6,597 nucleotides of DNA from an uncultured Bdellovibrio sp. (GTDB lineage Bacteria; Bdellovibrionota; Bdellovibrionia; Bdellovibrionales; Bdellovibrionaceae). The number at the start of each line of letters is the position of its first letter. Within the stretch, counting starts at the first letter, position 1. A program made the translations under genes and the position numbers. The notes under the pieces were generated by a model. The model searched no databases and was not told where the DNA came from. It saw nothing but the letters and a program-made list of their open reading frames with translations. The DNA is taken from positions 1 through 6,597 of the forward strand of contig CAMLMF010000148.1 in the NCBI GenBank assembly GCA_946480995.1, given 5' to 3'. Positions 1-6,054 of the stretch are shown here, piece after piece.

Positions 1-64
1 GGGCTGCATAAGAAAATTGCGGTACAGAAATAGCAACGAATAAAAAGGCGACGAGTGTTTTCAT
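1..64 (-). CDS. N-terminus of an exported protein (partial, signal peptide only)
   Basis: Reading the minus strand from the ATG at 64-62 gives M-K-T-L-V-A-F-L-F-V-A-I-S-V-P-Q-F-S-Y-A-A before the window ends. This is a typical Sec signal peptide: a lysine at residue 2, a hydrophobic core at about residues 4-14, and an S-Y-A cleavage box with likely cleavage after Ala20. An in-frame TAA lies three codons upstream of the ATG, so this is the first possible start. A purine-rich AAGAAGG sits only 2 bases before the ATG, which is close for a ribosome binding site. The mature protein lies outside the window, so only export to the periplasm or beyond can be inferred. The 81 bases separating it from the end of the upstream minus-strand gene show no hairpin plus T-run, so the two could be co-transcribed. 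Confidence 0.7.
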   Translation of the reverse strand, partial: MKTLVAFLFVAISVPQFSYAA

Positions 65-145
65 GACCTTCTTTTAAGGGGCCTCTGTAAGGAGCGCAAG
101 GACTGTTCAAGAGTGTGTATTTTTTTAAGAGGAAGTGGGCCGAGA

Positions 146-1591
146 TTACGCGGCCTCAAAACCCTTCATAAGGTCCGTGGAAAGACGCTCGGCAAGTTGC
201 AACGACGTCTTGTTGTAGGCAGCCTTTTCGCCAAAGCCCATCAGCATGCCGACTAACTTTTCACCTGAAACAATGGGTACTATCGTCACATGGTCAGGAA
301 TATTTCCCTGGTTCCAGTCATCGAAGAACTTTTCATTGATTTCATTTAAAGAAATATAGCCATGGAAAGGTTTTTGTGTGGACACCACGATATTAAAAAT
401 GCTTGGAGTTTTCAGAGGAAAACGCACAGAGGTGTCTTTCATGCTTTGGAAGTTTTCATCCCAAGCAAAAGCCATCAATTGAGTTTCTTCGTCATCCAAA
501 GTTAAAATCATGGTTTTTTCGAAGTAAGTCTTCATTTCAGTGAAAACATTTTTGATATTTTCACTGAGCAAAGAAGAATTCTTTTTCTTAATTTTTTCTA
601 AAGAAAACTGCCCTGTCGCAACCGGATTCATAGTCGGCTTTGCGACCCCCGTCGGGCGAGGAGTTAAAGGCAAAGGTTTCGCAACCAATTGTTCTTCGAA
701 AACACCTGATGAGGTTTTTTCTTCAGCTGGAGGTGAAGGCATTTGTGCCACGACAGCCGTTGCTGCCGGAGCTGCAGTGGGTTTTGCAACAGGATGAGGG
801 ACAGAAGTTTTTGCTATGGCTGGTTCGTCTAAGAAAATCAAATCAGACGAGTCTTCAGCGGGGGCTTTCGCTGCCGGGACAGGTTTTGCTGCCGGCTTTT
901 CAGTGACCACAGTTTTTTCTGCAACCACGGTTTTCTCTGTCGTCACCGCCGTCACTTTGGTAGGTTCTGCGGGGGGAGCATTTTTCGTCAAAGCACTTAA
1001 GTCGACAATGGTTGCTTCGCTAAAGATACCGTCGATACCTTCGCCATTAGTTTGGGATTCCGCAGAGACATTCAGCTCATCTGCTGAAAAGGAGTCAGTC
1101 TTTTTTAAACTCGTCGCCGAAGTCATGGTCAGATCCATACCCTCTGGAAGTTCTTCTTCAGAAAGCGGGGACACGACACTTAAAGGCGGTGCTTTTTTAT
1201 GCAGAAGATCCCAGCATTTCACCAGGTCATCATAGTTTGCTAAAACAAAAGCACAGGCTGGATTTGTAGGGAAATCCTGCGGCGGGTGAAGACATGCAAC
1301 TATAACGGCGCCGTCCCACTCCGCCACAGGCAGACACTCCGATGACCACGGGTAATGGGTCGCCCACTTCGCGAACATTTCCTGGGATACGGGAGTTTCT
1401 GTAAAAAATCGTGACTGAAGTTTTGGCAATTTGTAAAATTCCGTGGCCCACGCTAAATAAGCCTCAGCGCTGATCTTTTGATTCTTTAGCGCAAAAGCTA
1501 AAAGACTCAACGGCGATCCGCTGGTTTCAAAGGCTTCTCTAAGTCCTTGAAGTTGCTCTTTAAAATGTTCAAACCACGCATTATAGTTCAT
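146..1591 (-). CDS. Hypothetical protein: GspE/MshE-N-like domain, long Pro/Ala-rich linker, GAF-like C-terminal domain
   Basis: I do not recognise a named gene. The 481-residue product has no signal peptide or membrane segment and is probably cytoplasmic. Residues 1-135 have the rhythm of the GspE/MshE N-terminal fold: a first helical part, then A-Y-L-A-W (44-48), K-L-P (54-56), C-L-P-V (86-89) and V-I-V-A-C (96-100). This is a remote resemblance. Residues about 135-330 form a linker rich in Pro, Ala, Lys, Thr, Val and Glu, probably disordered, with an EKTVV-type repeat near 219-231 and three short F-x-E/D motifs (188-192, 251-255, 296-300). Residues about 331-481 look folded, with a helix then strands including S-I-F-N-I-V-V (397-403), V-T-I-V-P-I (435-440) and L-V-G-M-L-M-G-F-G (446-454), which suits a GAF-like sensor or protein-interaction domain. 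A regulatory or scaffolding role is inference. The ATG at 1591 has no good Shine-Dalgarno sequence. The gene diverges from the desulfurase operon and may be co-transcribed with the exported-protein gene downstream. Confidence 0.75.
   Translation of the reverse strand: MNYNAWFEHFKEQLQGLREAFETSGSPLSLLAFALKNQKISAEAYLAWATEFYKLPKLQSRFFTETPVSQEMFAKWATHYPWSSECLPVAEWDGAVIVACLHPPQDFPTNPACAFVLANYDDLVKCWDLLHKKAPPLSVVSPLSEEELPEGMDLTMTSATSLKKTDSFSADELNVSAESQTNGEGIDGIFSEATIVDLSALTKNAPPAEPTKVTAVTTEKTVVAEKTVVTEKPAAKPVPAAKAPAEDSSDLIFLDEPAIAKTSVPHPVAKPTAAPAATAVVAQMPSPPAEEKTSSGVFEEQLVAKPLPLTPRPTGVAKPTMNPVATGQFSLEKIKKKNSSLLSENIKNVFTEMKTYFEKTMILTLDDEETQLMAFAWDENFQSMKDTSVRFPLKTPSIFNIVVSTQKPFHGYISLNEINEKFFDDWNQGNIPDHVTIVPIVSGEKLVGMLMGFGEKAAYNKTSLQLAERLSTDLMKGFEAA
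897..950 (-). repeat. 18-base tandem repeat within the linker of the hypothetical protein
   Basis: Units 897-914 and 915-932 match at 14 of 18 bases, and a more degraded third unit follows at 933-950. Because the period is a multiple of three, the repeat keeps the reading frame and encodes the short E-K-T-V-V-A/T repeats of the linker at about residues 214-232. It looks like slippage-driven growth of a disordered linker, not a functional DNA site. Confidence 0.55.
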
Positions 1592-1627
1592 CCATAGGTT
1601 TATCGGTAAATAGAGCTAAAACATAAG

Positions 1628-1651
1628 GAACCCGAGGTCTAGTCCGGGTTC
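1628..1651. promoter_or_regulatory. 7-bp inverted repeat in the divergent intergenic region
   Basis: GAACCCG (1628-1634) and CGGGTTC (1645-1651) are perfect reverse complements separated by 10 bases. The repeat lies 37-60 bases upstream of the minus-strand ATG at 1591, a reasonable position for an operator of that gene. The nearest T-run on the plus strand begins 11 bases beyond the stem, so it is not a standard intrinsic terminator, and no gene runs into this region. Function is inferred from position only. Confidence 0.35.
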
Positions 1652-1686
1652 GAATGTGAACTTTTTGCATCTTAGGAAGCTTTTTA

Positions 1687-1734
1687 AAGTTTGAAAACTG
1701 CAGATATTCTTAAGAGTTTTCAATACTTAAGAAT
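1687..1734 (+). promoter_or_regulatory. Two interleaved inverted repeats upstream of the desulfurase operon
   Basis: TTGAAAACT (1691-1699) pairs perfectly with AGTTTTCAA (1715-1723). ATTCTTAAG (1706-1714) pairs perfectly with CTTAAGAAT (1726-1734). The order is A-B-A'-B', so the two 9-bp stems interleave. Stem A can grow to 13 bp by pairing AAGT (1687-1690) with ACTT (1725-1728) around a bulged T1724, and then it overlaps B', making the full forms mutually exclusive. The element ends 21 bases before the ATG at 1756. It could be a compound operator for dimeric regulators or, if transcribed, a switching or pseudoknotted leader. No T-run follows it on either strand, so it is not an intrinsic terminator. 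I could not place a convincing sigma-70 promoter nearby. Confidence 0.45.
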
Positions 1735-1755
1735 TGTGGTAGCCTCCGCCGACCT

Positions 1756-2964
1756 ATGATCCAAAACAAAGCATTTACCTATTTCGACCACAACGCGACG
1801 ACACCCGTGTGCAAAGAAGTTCTGGAAGCTCTTCCTGAATTGGCACAGGCGTGGGGTAATGCCAGTTCCATTCATTGGGCGGGAAGAATGCCAAAAAATA
1901 TTCTGCGAGATGCGCGCAAGGCCGTTGCAGAATCTGTCGGCGCCCGCAGTCCGCTTGAAATTATTTTTACGTCTGGTGGCAGTGAAGCCAACAACACTGT
2001 GATCAAAGGTCTTTTCGATTATTACCAAACAGCACAATTCTTAACGCCACAACAACGCTTAAGAACCCATTACATGTGTTCGGCCGTAGAACATCCCGCG
2101 GTGATTAAAACCATGGAGCACTTGCAAACTTTGGGTGCCCGAGTGGATTTTATTCCCGTGAATCGTCGCGGTGAAATCGATTTAAAATTTTATCAAGAGC
2201 ATTTATGCGAAGAAACTGCTTTGGTTTCTGTGATGTTTGCTAATAACGAAACTGGCACCTTGTTCCCGATTAAACAAATGGCTGAAATGGCCCATGCTAA
2301 GGGCGCACTCTTCCATACGGATGCGGTTCAAGGTTTTGGCAAAGTGCCACTGAACTTGCAAGATCTGGGTGTCGACTTTGCGTCCTTCTCGGGTCACAAA
2401 TTTTATTCTATCAAAGGCTCTGGTTTTCTTTATGCCAAAAAAGGCGCCAATGTCAGCTCCTTGATTCACGGGGGAGCCCAAGAGCGCCATCGCCGTGGGG
2501 GCACAGAGAACACGATTGGCATTGGTTGCTTAGGCATTGCTGCGAAAAGAATTTCTCTGGTCAGCGAAAAAGCCCAAGCCTTGGCAAAAATGCGCGACGA
2601 GATGGAAACCCGCATTCTTGCTGAAATCAGTGATGTCACAATCACAGCCGGCGAAACAGCGCGATTACCAAACACCAGCTCTTTGATTTTAAAAGGTGTT
2701 GATGGTGAAACCATGTTGATGTCTTTGGATCTTAAAGGTTACGCGGTTTCCACGGGGGCGGCTTGCTCAAGTGGCAATCCAGAGCCAAGTCCGGTGTTAT
2801 TGGCGATGGGTTTAACTCGTCAAGAAGCGCAAAACAGTTTGCGTGTCAGTCTTGGTTGGGAAACCACACCAGAGCAAGTGAATGGATTTATTGAAGCATT
2901 AAAAGTTGTGGTCGCACGGTTGCGATCACTGCAAAACGACGAAGGAGATTCTTGTCATGTCTAA
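1756..2964 (+). CDS. Cysteine desulfurase, NifS/IscS-like (class V aminotransferase fold)
   Basis: This PLP enzyme takes sulfur from L-cysteine, releasing alanine and leaving a persulfide on an active-site cysteine for transfer to acceptors. The 402 residues are the usual length for the family. Visible landmarks are D-H-N-A-T-T-P (11-17), S-G-G-S-E-A-N-N (73-80), E-H-P-A-V (112-116) with the PLP-stacking His113, N-N-E-T-G (163-167), T-D-A-V-Q (188-192), S-G-H-K with the PLP-binding Lys215, the R-R-G-G-T-E-N segment (246-252), and the catalytic loop around Cys337 in A-A-C-S-S-G. The start at 1756 fits the family N-terminus, and no alternative start is available just upstream, but there is no Shine-Dalgarno sequence. 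It overlaps mnmA by 8 bases with no iscU, iscR or sufE gene in view. This points to a dedicated sulfur donor for tRNA thiolation, as known for B. subtilis YrvO beside its MnmA. A broader role in Fe-S cluster assembly cannot be excluded, so I give no symbol. Confidence 0.93.
   Translation: MIQNKAFTYFDHNATTPVCKEVLEALPELAQAWGNASSIHWAGRMPKNILRDARKAVAESVGARSPLEIIFTSGGSEANNTVIKGLFDYYQTAQFLTPQQRLRTHYMCSAVEHPAVIKTMEHLQTLGARVDFIPVNRRGEIDLKFYQEHLCEETALVSVMFANNETGTLFPIKQMAEMAHAKGALFHTDAVQGFGKVPLNLQDLGVDFASFSGHKFYSIKGSGFLYAKKGANVSSLIHGGAQERHRRGGTENTIGIGCLGIAAKRISLVSEKAQALAKMRDEMETRILAEISDVTITAGETARLPNTSSLILKGVDGETMLMSLDLKGYAVSTGAACSSGNPEPSPVLLAMGLTRQEAQNSLRVSLGWETTPEQVNGFIEALKVVVARLRSLQNDEGDSCHV
2941..2947 (+). 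promoter_or_regulatory. Ribosome binding site fixing the mnmA start
   Basis: GAAGGAG lies inside the last codons of the desulfurase gene, 9 bases before the ATG at 2957. It supports that ATG over the in-frame TTG at 2906, which would add 17 residues unlike any MnmA N-terminus. Confidence 0.8.
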
Positions 2965-4039
2965 AGGAAGAGTCCTTGTTGCTATGAGCGGAGGCGTGGA
3001 CAGTTCTGCCGCGGCTGCGCTACTAGTCGAACAGGGATACGAAGTTATCGGAGCTACAATGCAAGTGTGGGATTACTCCACTTGCGACATCGAAGAAGGC
3101 AACGGCACGTGCTGTTCAAGTCTTGATGTGGATGATGCTCGTGCGGTGGCCGACCGTTTGGGTATTCCATTTTATGTTCTTAATTGCGAAGCCAAGTTCC
3201 GCGCTGCAGTTATTGATCCCTTTTTAAAAGCCTATCTTGAGGGCAATACACCGCTGCCGTGTGTGAACTGCAATACCTATTTGAAATTCGATCATCTAGT
3301 TAAAAAGATGAAAGAGTTAGACTGTGATTACTTGGCAACGGGGCATTACGCAAAAATCGTGGTCGATGACAAAGGCAAAGCAGCCATCCATACGTCAACT
3401 GACGATTGGAAAGATCAAACGTATTTCTTATTCACGATTGATCCAGAATTAGTGCCAAAACTTTTGTTCCCGATCGGGGATATGAAAAAGCCAGAAGTGC
3501 GTGCGTATTCGGAAAGTCGTGGCTTGATCACGGCGAAGAAAAAAGATTCGCAAGGAATTTGTTTTGTTGGCAACCAAGGCTATCAAAACTTTATCAAAGG
3601 CCAAGTTCCTAAAGCGGTTTTAGATACCAAAAAAGGTTCGTTGAAGCGTTATCCAACAGGTGAAGTGATGGCATCCCACGATGGTATTCACAATTTCACC
3701 ATTGGCCAAAGTAAAGGTCTGGGCATGGATCATCACGAAAAATTATTTGTGATTAAGATCGATGCCGCAACAAACACGGTGTGGGTCGGGGCTGAAGAAA
3801 ATCTTTTTGCTCACGAAGTGGATGTTGTTGAACCAAAACTTTTGGGTGATTTACAAGATGGCGAAATCATGAATGTGAAAATTCGCTATCAGCACAAAGG
3901 CTCTCCGGCGCAAGTTTTCAAAACAGCGACCGGTTATAAATTAAAATTCCAAGAACCACAAAGAGCTGTGACCCCAGGTCAAGCGGCTGTATTCTATCGA
4001 GAGCGTGAACTAGTAGGGGGCGGATGGATCACTCTCTAA
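2957..4039 (+). CDS. mnmA: tRNA-specific 2-thiouridylase MnmA
   Basis: MnmA uses ATP to adenylate uridine 34 in the wobble position of Lys, Glu and Gln tRNAs and replaces the 2-oxygen with sulfur received as a persulfide. The 360-residue product begins [15 protein letters not shown], with the PP-loop at residues 11-17. The nucleophilic cysteine is most likely Cys105 in P-C-V-N-C-N, and the persulfide-carrying cysteine Cys202 in [14 protein letters not shown] (127-131) and the C-terminal beta-barrel segment (about 285-360, ending G-G-G-W-I-T-L) are also typical. The start at 2957 is chosen from its ribosome binding site and the family N-terminus. It overlaps the desulfurase by 8 bases and mtaB by 16 bases, so all three are likely translated together. 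The desulfurase immediately upstream is the obvious candidate sulfur donor. Confidence 0.97.
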   Translation: MSKGRVLVAMSGGVDSSAAAALLVEQGYEVIGATMQVWDYSTCDIEEGNGTCCSSLDVDDARAVADRLGIPFYVLNCEAKFRAAVIDPFLKAYLEGNTPLPCVNCNTYLKFDHLVKKMKELDCDYLATGHYAKIVVDDKGKAAIHTSTDDWKDQTYFLFTIDPELVPKLLFPIGDMKKPEVRAYSESRGLITAKKKDSQGICFVGNQGYQNFIKGQVPKAVLDTKKGSLKRYPTGEVMASHDGIHNFTIGQSKGLGMDHHEKLFVIKIDAATNTVWVGAEENLFAHEVDVVEPKLLGDLQDGEIMNVKIRYQHKGSPAQVFKTATGYKLKFQEPQRAVTPGQAAVFYRERELVGGGWITL

Positions 4040-5367
4040 AATACCAAGTTCATACATTTGGTTGTAAGGTGAATACTTACGATGCGGGTTTGATTCAAAA
4101 GAATCTGAACGCGCACGGTTTTACGCCGATGATTACGGGTGATAAAGACACACGCATTCACGTTTTGAATACCTGCGCGGTGACGGCTGAGGCGACCAAA
4201 GAAGCGGTTCGCTATATTCGTCGTCTAAAAGTTAAAGACCCGTTTTGCACAGTTGTCGTCACTGGCTGTGCCGCGCAAGTGGACACAGGTTCTTTTTCTA
4301 GTTTGCCAGGGGCTGATTTGATTGTGGCGAATTCCCACAAAGGAACTTTGCCGGACCTTTTGAAAAAACACTTTCGTGGTGAATTGACTGAAAAAGTCTT
4401 TAAATCAAATATCTTTAAAAAAGAAGATCTTGAGGCTGGTGGCGGGATTGAAAAATCCCACACACGCACTTTCTTAAAAATTCAAGATGGCTGTAACAGC
4501 TTCTGCACTTACTGCATTATTCCTTATGCGCGCGGTAAGAGCCGCTCAATTCCGGTTGCAGATTTAGTTCAACGTATTAACGATCTGTATGCCGAAGGCT
4601 CCCGTGAAGTGGTTCTGACTGGTGTACATATTGGCGATTACGAAGACGAAGTCGGTGGCAAGAAATACGTAATGGAAGACTTGATTGAGCAACTTTTGGC
4701 GAAAACCCAAGTGCCACGCTTCCGTTTGGCAAGCTTAGAGCCGGTGGAAGTATCCGAAAGACTTTTGGATCTTTATCAAGACGCACGTATGTGTCCGCAT
4801 TTCCATATGAGCATTCAAAGTGCGAATACGGACGTCTTGTTTCATATGAAACGTAAATACACACAGGACGATGTGCGTAAGTCATTATTAGCGATTGAAA
4901 AGCGTGTGCCAGGATCATTTGTCGGTATGGACGTGATCACAGGTTTCCCAACAGAAACTGATGCGCAGTTTGAAGACACGTACAAAACGTTAGCAGAACT
5001 TCCGTGGACGAAGTTGCACGTTTTCCCGTACAGCGAGCGTCAAGGCACTCGGGCCGCAGCGATGGCTGAATCGGTGTATCCGCATGTGCGTGCGGAACGT
5101 GCTGCGCGTTTGCGTGAATTAAGTCTACAAAGATATACAGACCAAGCACAGTTGCAATTGCATTCTATCAAAAAAGTATTAGTCCTTAAAGGTGCAGCCA
5201 GAGGTGGTCAGGGTTTAAGTCATGATTACTGGCCTGTGGACATCGCGGGTGCTGAAGGTTTCTTGGATCATTGGGCGGGTCAGGAAGTCGATGTGAAAAT
5301 AACGGCTTATGACCATTCTAATAAACAGCACATGGAAGGTCATTTAATCGGCGAGGTTCTGACGTGA
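4024..5367 (+). CDS. mtaB: tRNA t6A37 methylthiotransferase MtaB (radical SAM)
   Basis: MtaB converts N6-threonylcarbamoyladenosine at tRNA position 37 to its 2-methylthio form using two 4Fe-4S clusters and S-adenosylmethionine. The 447 residues show the three expected domains. The N-terminal UPF0004 domain carries T-F-G-C-K-V-N (Cys14), N-T-C-A-V-T (Cys51) and T-G-C-A-A-Q (Cys82). The radical SAM domain has C-N-S-F-C-T-Y-C at residues 157-164 and later G-F-P-T-E-T and H-V-F-P-Y-S. A TRAM-type RNA-binding segment ends the protein (about 380-445). The opening F-G-C-K-V-N and the overall style favour MtaB over MiaB or RimO. The ATG at 4024 lies inside the end of mnmA, 16 bases of overlap, with a G-rich AGGGGG only 3 bases ahead, so coupling to mnmA translation may matter. 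It overlaps rnc by 4 bases. Confidence 0.93.
   Translation: MDHSLKYQVHTFGCKVNTYDAGLIQKNLNAHGFTPMITGDKDTRIHVLNTCAVTAEATKEAVRYIRRLKVKDPFCTVVVTGCAAQVDTGSFSSLPGADLIVANSHKGTLPDLLKKHFRGELTEKVFKSNIFKKEDLEAGGGIEKSHTRTFLKIQDGCNSFCTYCIIPYARGKSRSIPVADLVQRINDLYAEGSREVVLTGVHIGDYEDEVGGKKYVMEDLIEQLLAKTQVPRFRLASLEPVEVSERLLDLYQDARMCPHFHMSIQSANTDVLFHMKRKYTQDDVRKSLLAIEKRVPGSFVGMDVITGFPTETDAQFEDTYKTLAELPWTKLHVFPYSERQGTRAAAMAESVYPHVRAERAARLRELSLQRYTDQAQLQLHSIKKVLVLKGAARGGQGLSHDYWPVDIAGAEGFLDHWAGQEVDVKITAYDHSNKQHMEGHLIGEVLT
5353..5356 (+). promoter_or_regulatory. Ribosome binding site for the GTG start of rnc
   Basis: GAGG lies 7 bases before the GTG at 5364, within the last codons of mtaB. The GTGA overlap joins the rnc start to the mtaB stop, a common arrangement for translational coupling. 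Confidence 0.65.
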
Positions 5368-6053
5368 AAAACTTAGAAGCTCGTTTGGGTTATCAATTTA
5401 AAAATACGGCTTTGCTGAATCGTGCACTGACGCACAAAAGCTTTGCCAATGAATTAAAACAAAACACCGAACACAATGAAAAATTGGAATTCCTGGGTGA
5501 CGCGGTCTTAGACTTAGTCGTGGGTGAATTCTTGTTTGAGCGTTTCCCAGAAGACACTGAGGGTGGCCTTTCAAAAAAACGCGCCAGCATCGTCAATGAA
5601 GAAGTGTTATCAGAATTGGCTCTAGATATGGAGCTCAACAAACTGATGCAACTGGGTAAAGGTGAAACACTCACGGGCGGTGCTTTGAAGCCACGCCTCG
5701 TTGCCTCTTCTTTAGAAGCCATTGTCGGGGCCATGTATTTGGATGGTGGTTTTGATGCCGCCAAAGGTTTTATCCGTCGCGAGTTCTCGACTTTGACAGA
5801 TAAAGTGTGTGGCAGTGAAGATTTCGAAAAAGATTATAAAACTCGTTTGCAAGAGCTTGTGCAAAAATCGCTGAAAGAAACTCCTAAGTACGAGGTCCTG
5901 GCTGAAGAAGGACCCCCGCATGATCGAGAATTTTTGGTTTGTGTAAAAGTAAAAGAAGACGTTTGGGCCCAAGGGCGAGGGCGCAGTAAAAAAAATGCGG
6001 AACAAAGTGCAGCGAAAAACGCCTTAGAAGCAAAATGTAAGGAGACGAATTAA
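5364..6053 (+). CDS. rnc: Ribonuclease III
   Basis: RNase III cuts double-stranded RNA, releasing 16S and 23S rRNA precursors and processing structured mRNAs. The 229 residues match the family length. The catalytic domain (about 1-148) has L-G-Y-x-F (8-12), A-L-T-H-K-S (21-26) and the signature N-E-K-L-E-F-L-G-D (38-46), with Glu39, Glu42 and Asp46 in the positions of E. coli Glu38, Glu41 and Asp45. A double-stranded RNA-binding domain follows (about 155-225), with D-Y-K-T-R-L-Q-E (157-164) and a final S-K-K-N-A-E-Q-S-A-A-K segment. One point is odd: where E. coli has Asp114 and Glu117, this protein has Ser115 and Glu118 (A-S-S-L-E-A), so one usual metal-site aspartate is replaced. The GTG start is supported by GAGG 7 bases upstream and a 4-base overlap with mtaB. 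era starts 1 base after the stop. Confidence 0.96.
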   Translation: MKNLEARLGYQFKNTALLNRALTHKSFANELKQNTEHNEKLEFLGDAVLDLVVGEFLFERFPEDTEGGLSKKRASIVNEEVLSELALDMELNKLMQLGKGETLTGGALKPRLVASSLEAIVGAMYLDGGFDAAKGFIRREFSTLTDKVCGSEDFEKDYKTRLQELVQKSLKETPKYEVLAEEGPPHDREFLVCVKVKEDVWAQGRGRSKKNAEQSAAKNALEAKCKETN

Positions 6054-6054
6054 G

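Noticed and set aside
65..145. Terminator or small RNA between the two minus-strand genes
   Set aside because: There is an A/T run but no stem of useful length before it, and nothing else recognisable in the 81 bases.
540..906. Two overlapping plus-strand open frames (540-797 and 640-906)
   Set aside because: Both are antisense to the same minus-strand gene, with low-complexity translations and no recognisable domain.
816..1235. Plus-strand open frame of 139 codons rich in Ala, Val, Ser and Thr
   Set aside because: It is the antisense of the Pro/Ala-rich linker of the minus-strand gene; low-complexity coding sequence keeps the opposite strand open. No family resemblance is visible.
1634..1660. 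tRNA-like T-arm: GGTTCGAAT preceded by AGGTC
   Set aside because: The downstream bases GTGAA cannot pair with CCGGG to close a T-stem, and no acceptor or anticodon arm is present. It is neither a tRNA nor a supported attachment-site relic.
1628..1666. GAACCCG/CGGGTTC hairpin followed by TTTTT as an intrinsic terminator
   Set aside because: The T-run starts 11 bases after the stem, and no gene is transcribed into this divergent region on either strand.
1691..1727. TTGAAA as a -35 and GATATT or AATACT as a -10 for the operon
   Set aside because: No pair has an acceptable 16-18 base spacer, so I do not call a promoter here.
2906..2956. Possible 17-residue N-terminal extension of mnmA from a TTG
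   Set aside because: The extension lies in desulfurase coding sequence and has no family support, while the ATG at 2957 has a good ribosome binding site and the standard MnmA N-terminus.
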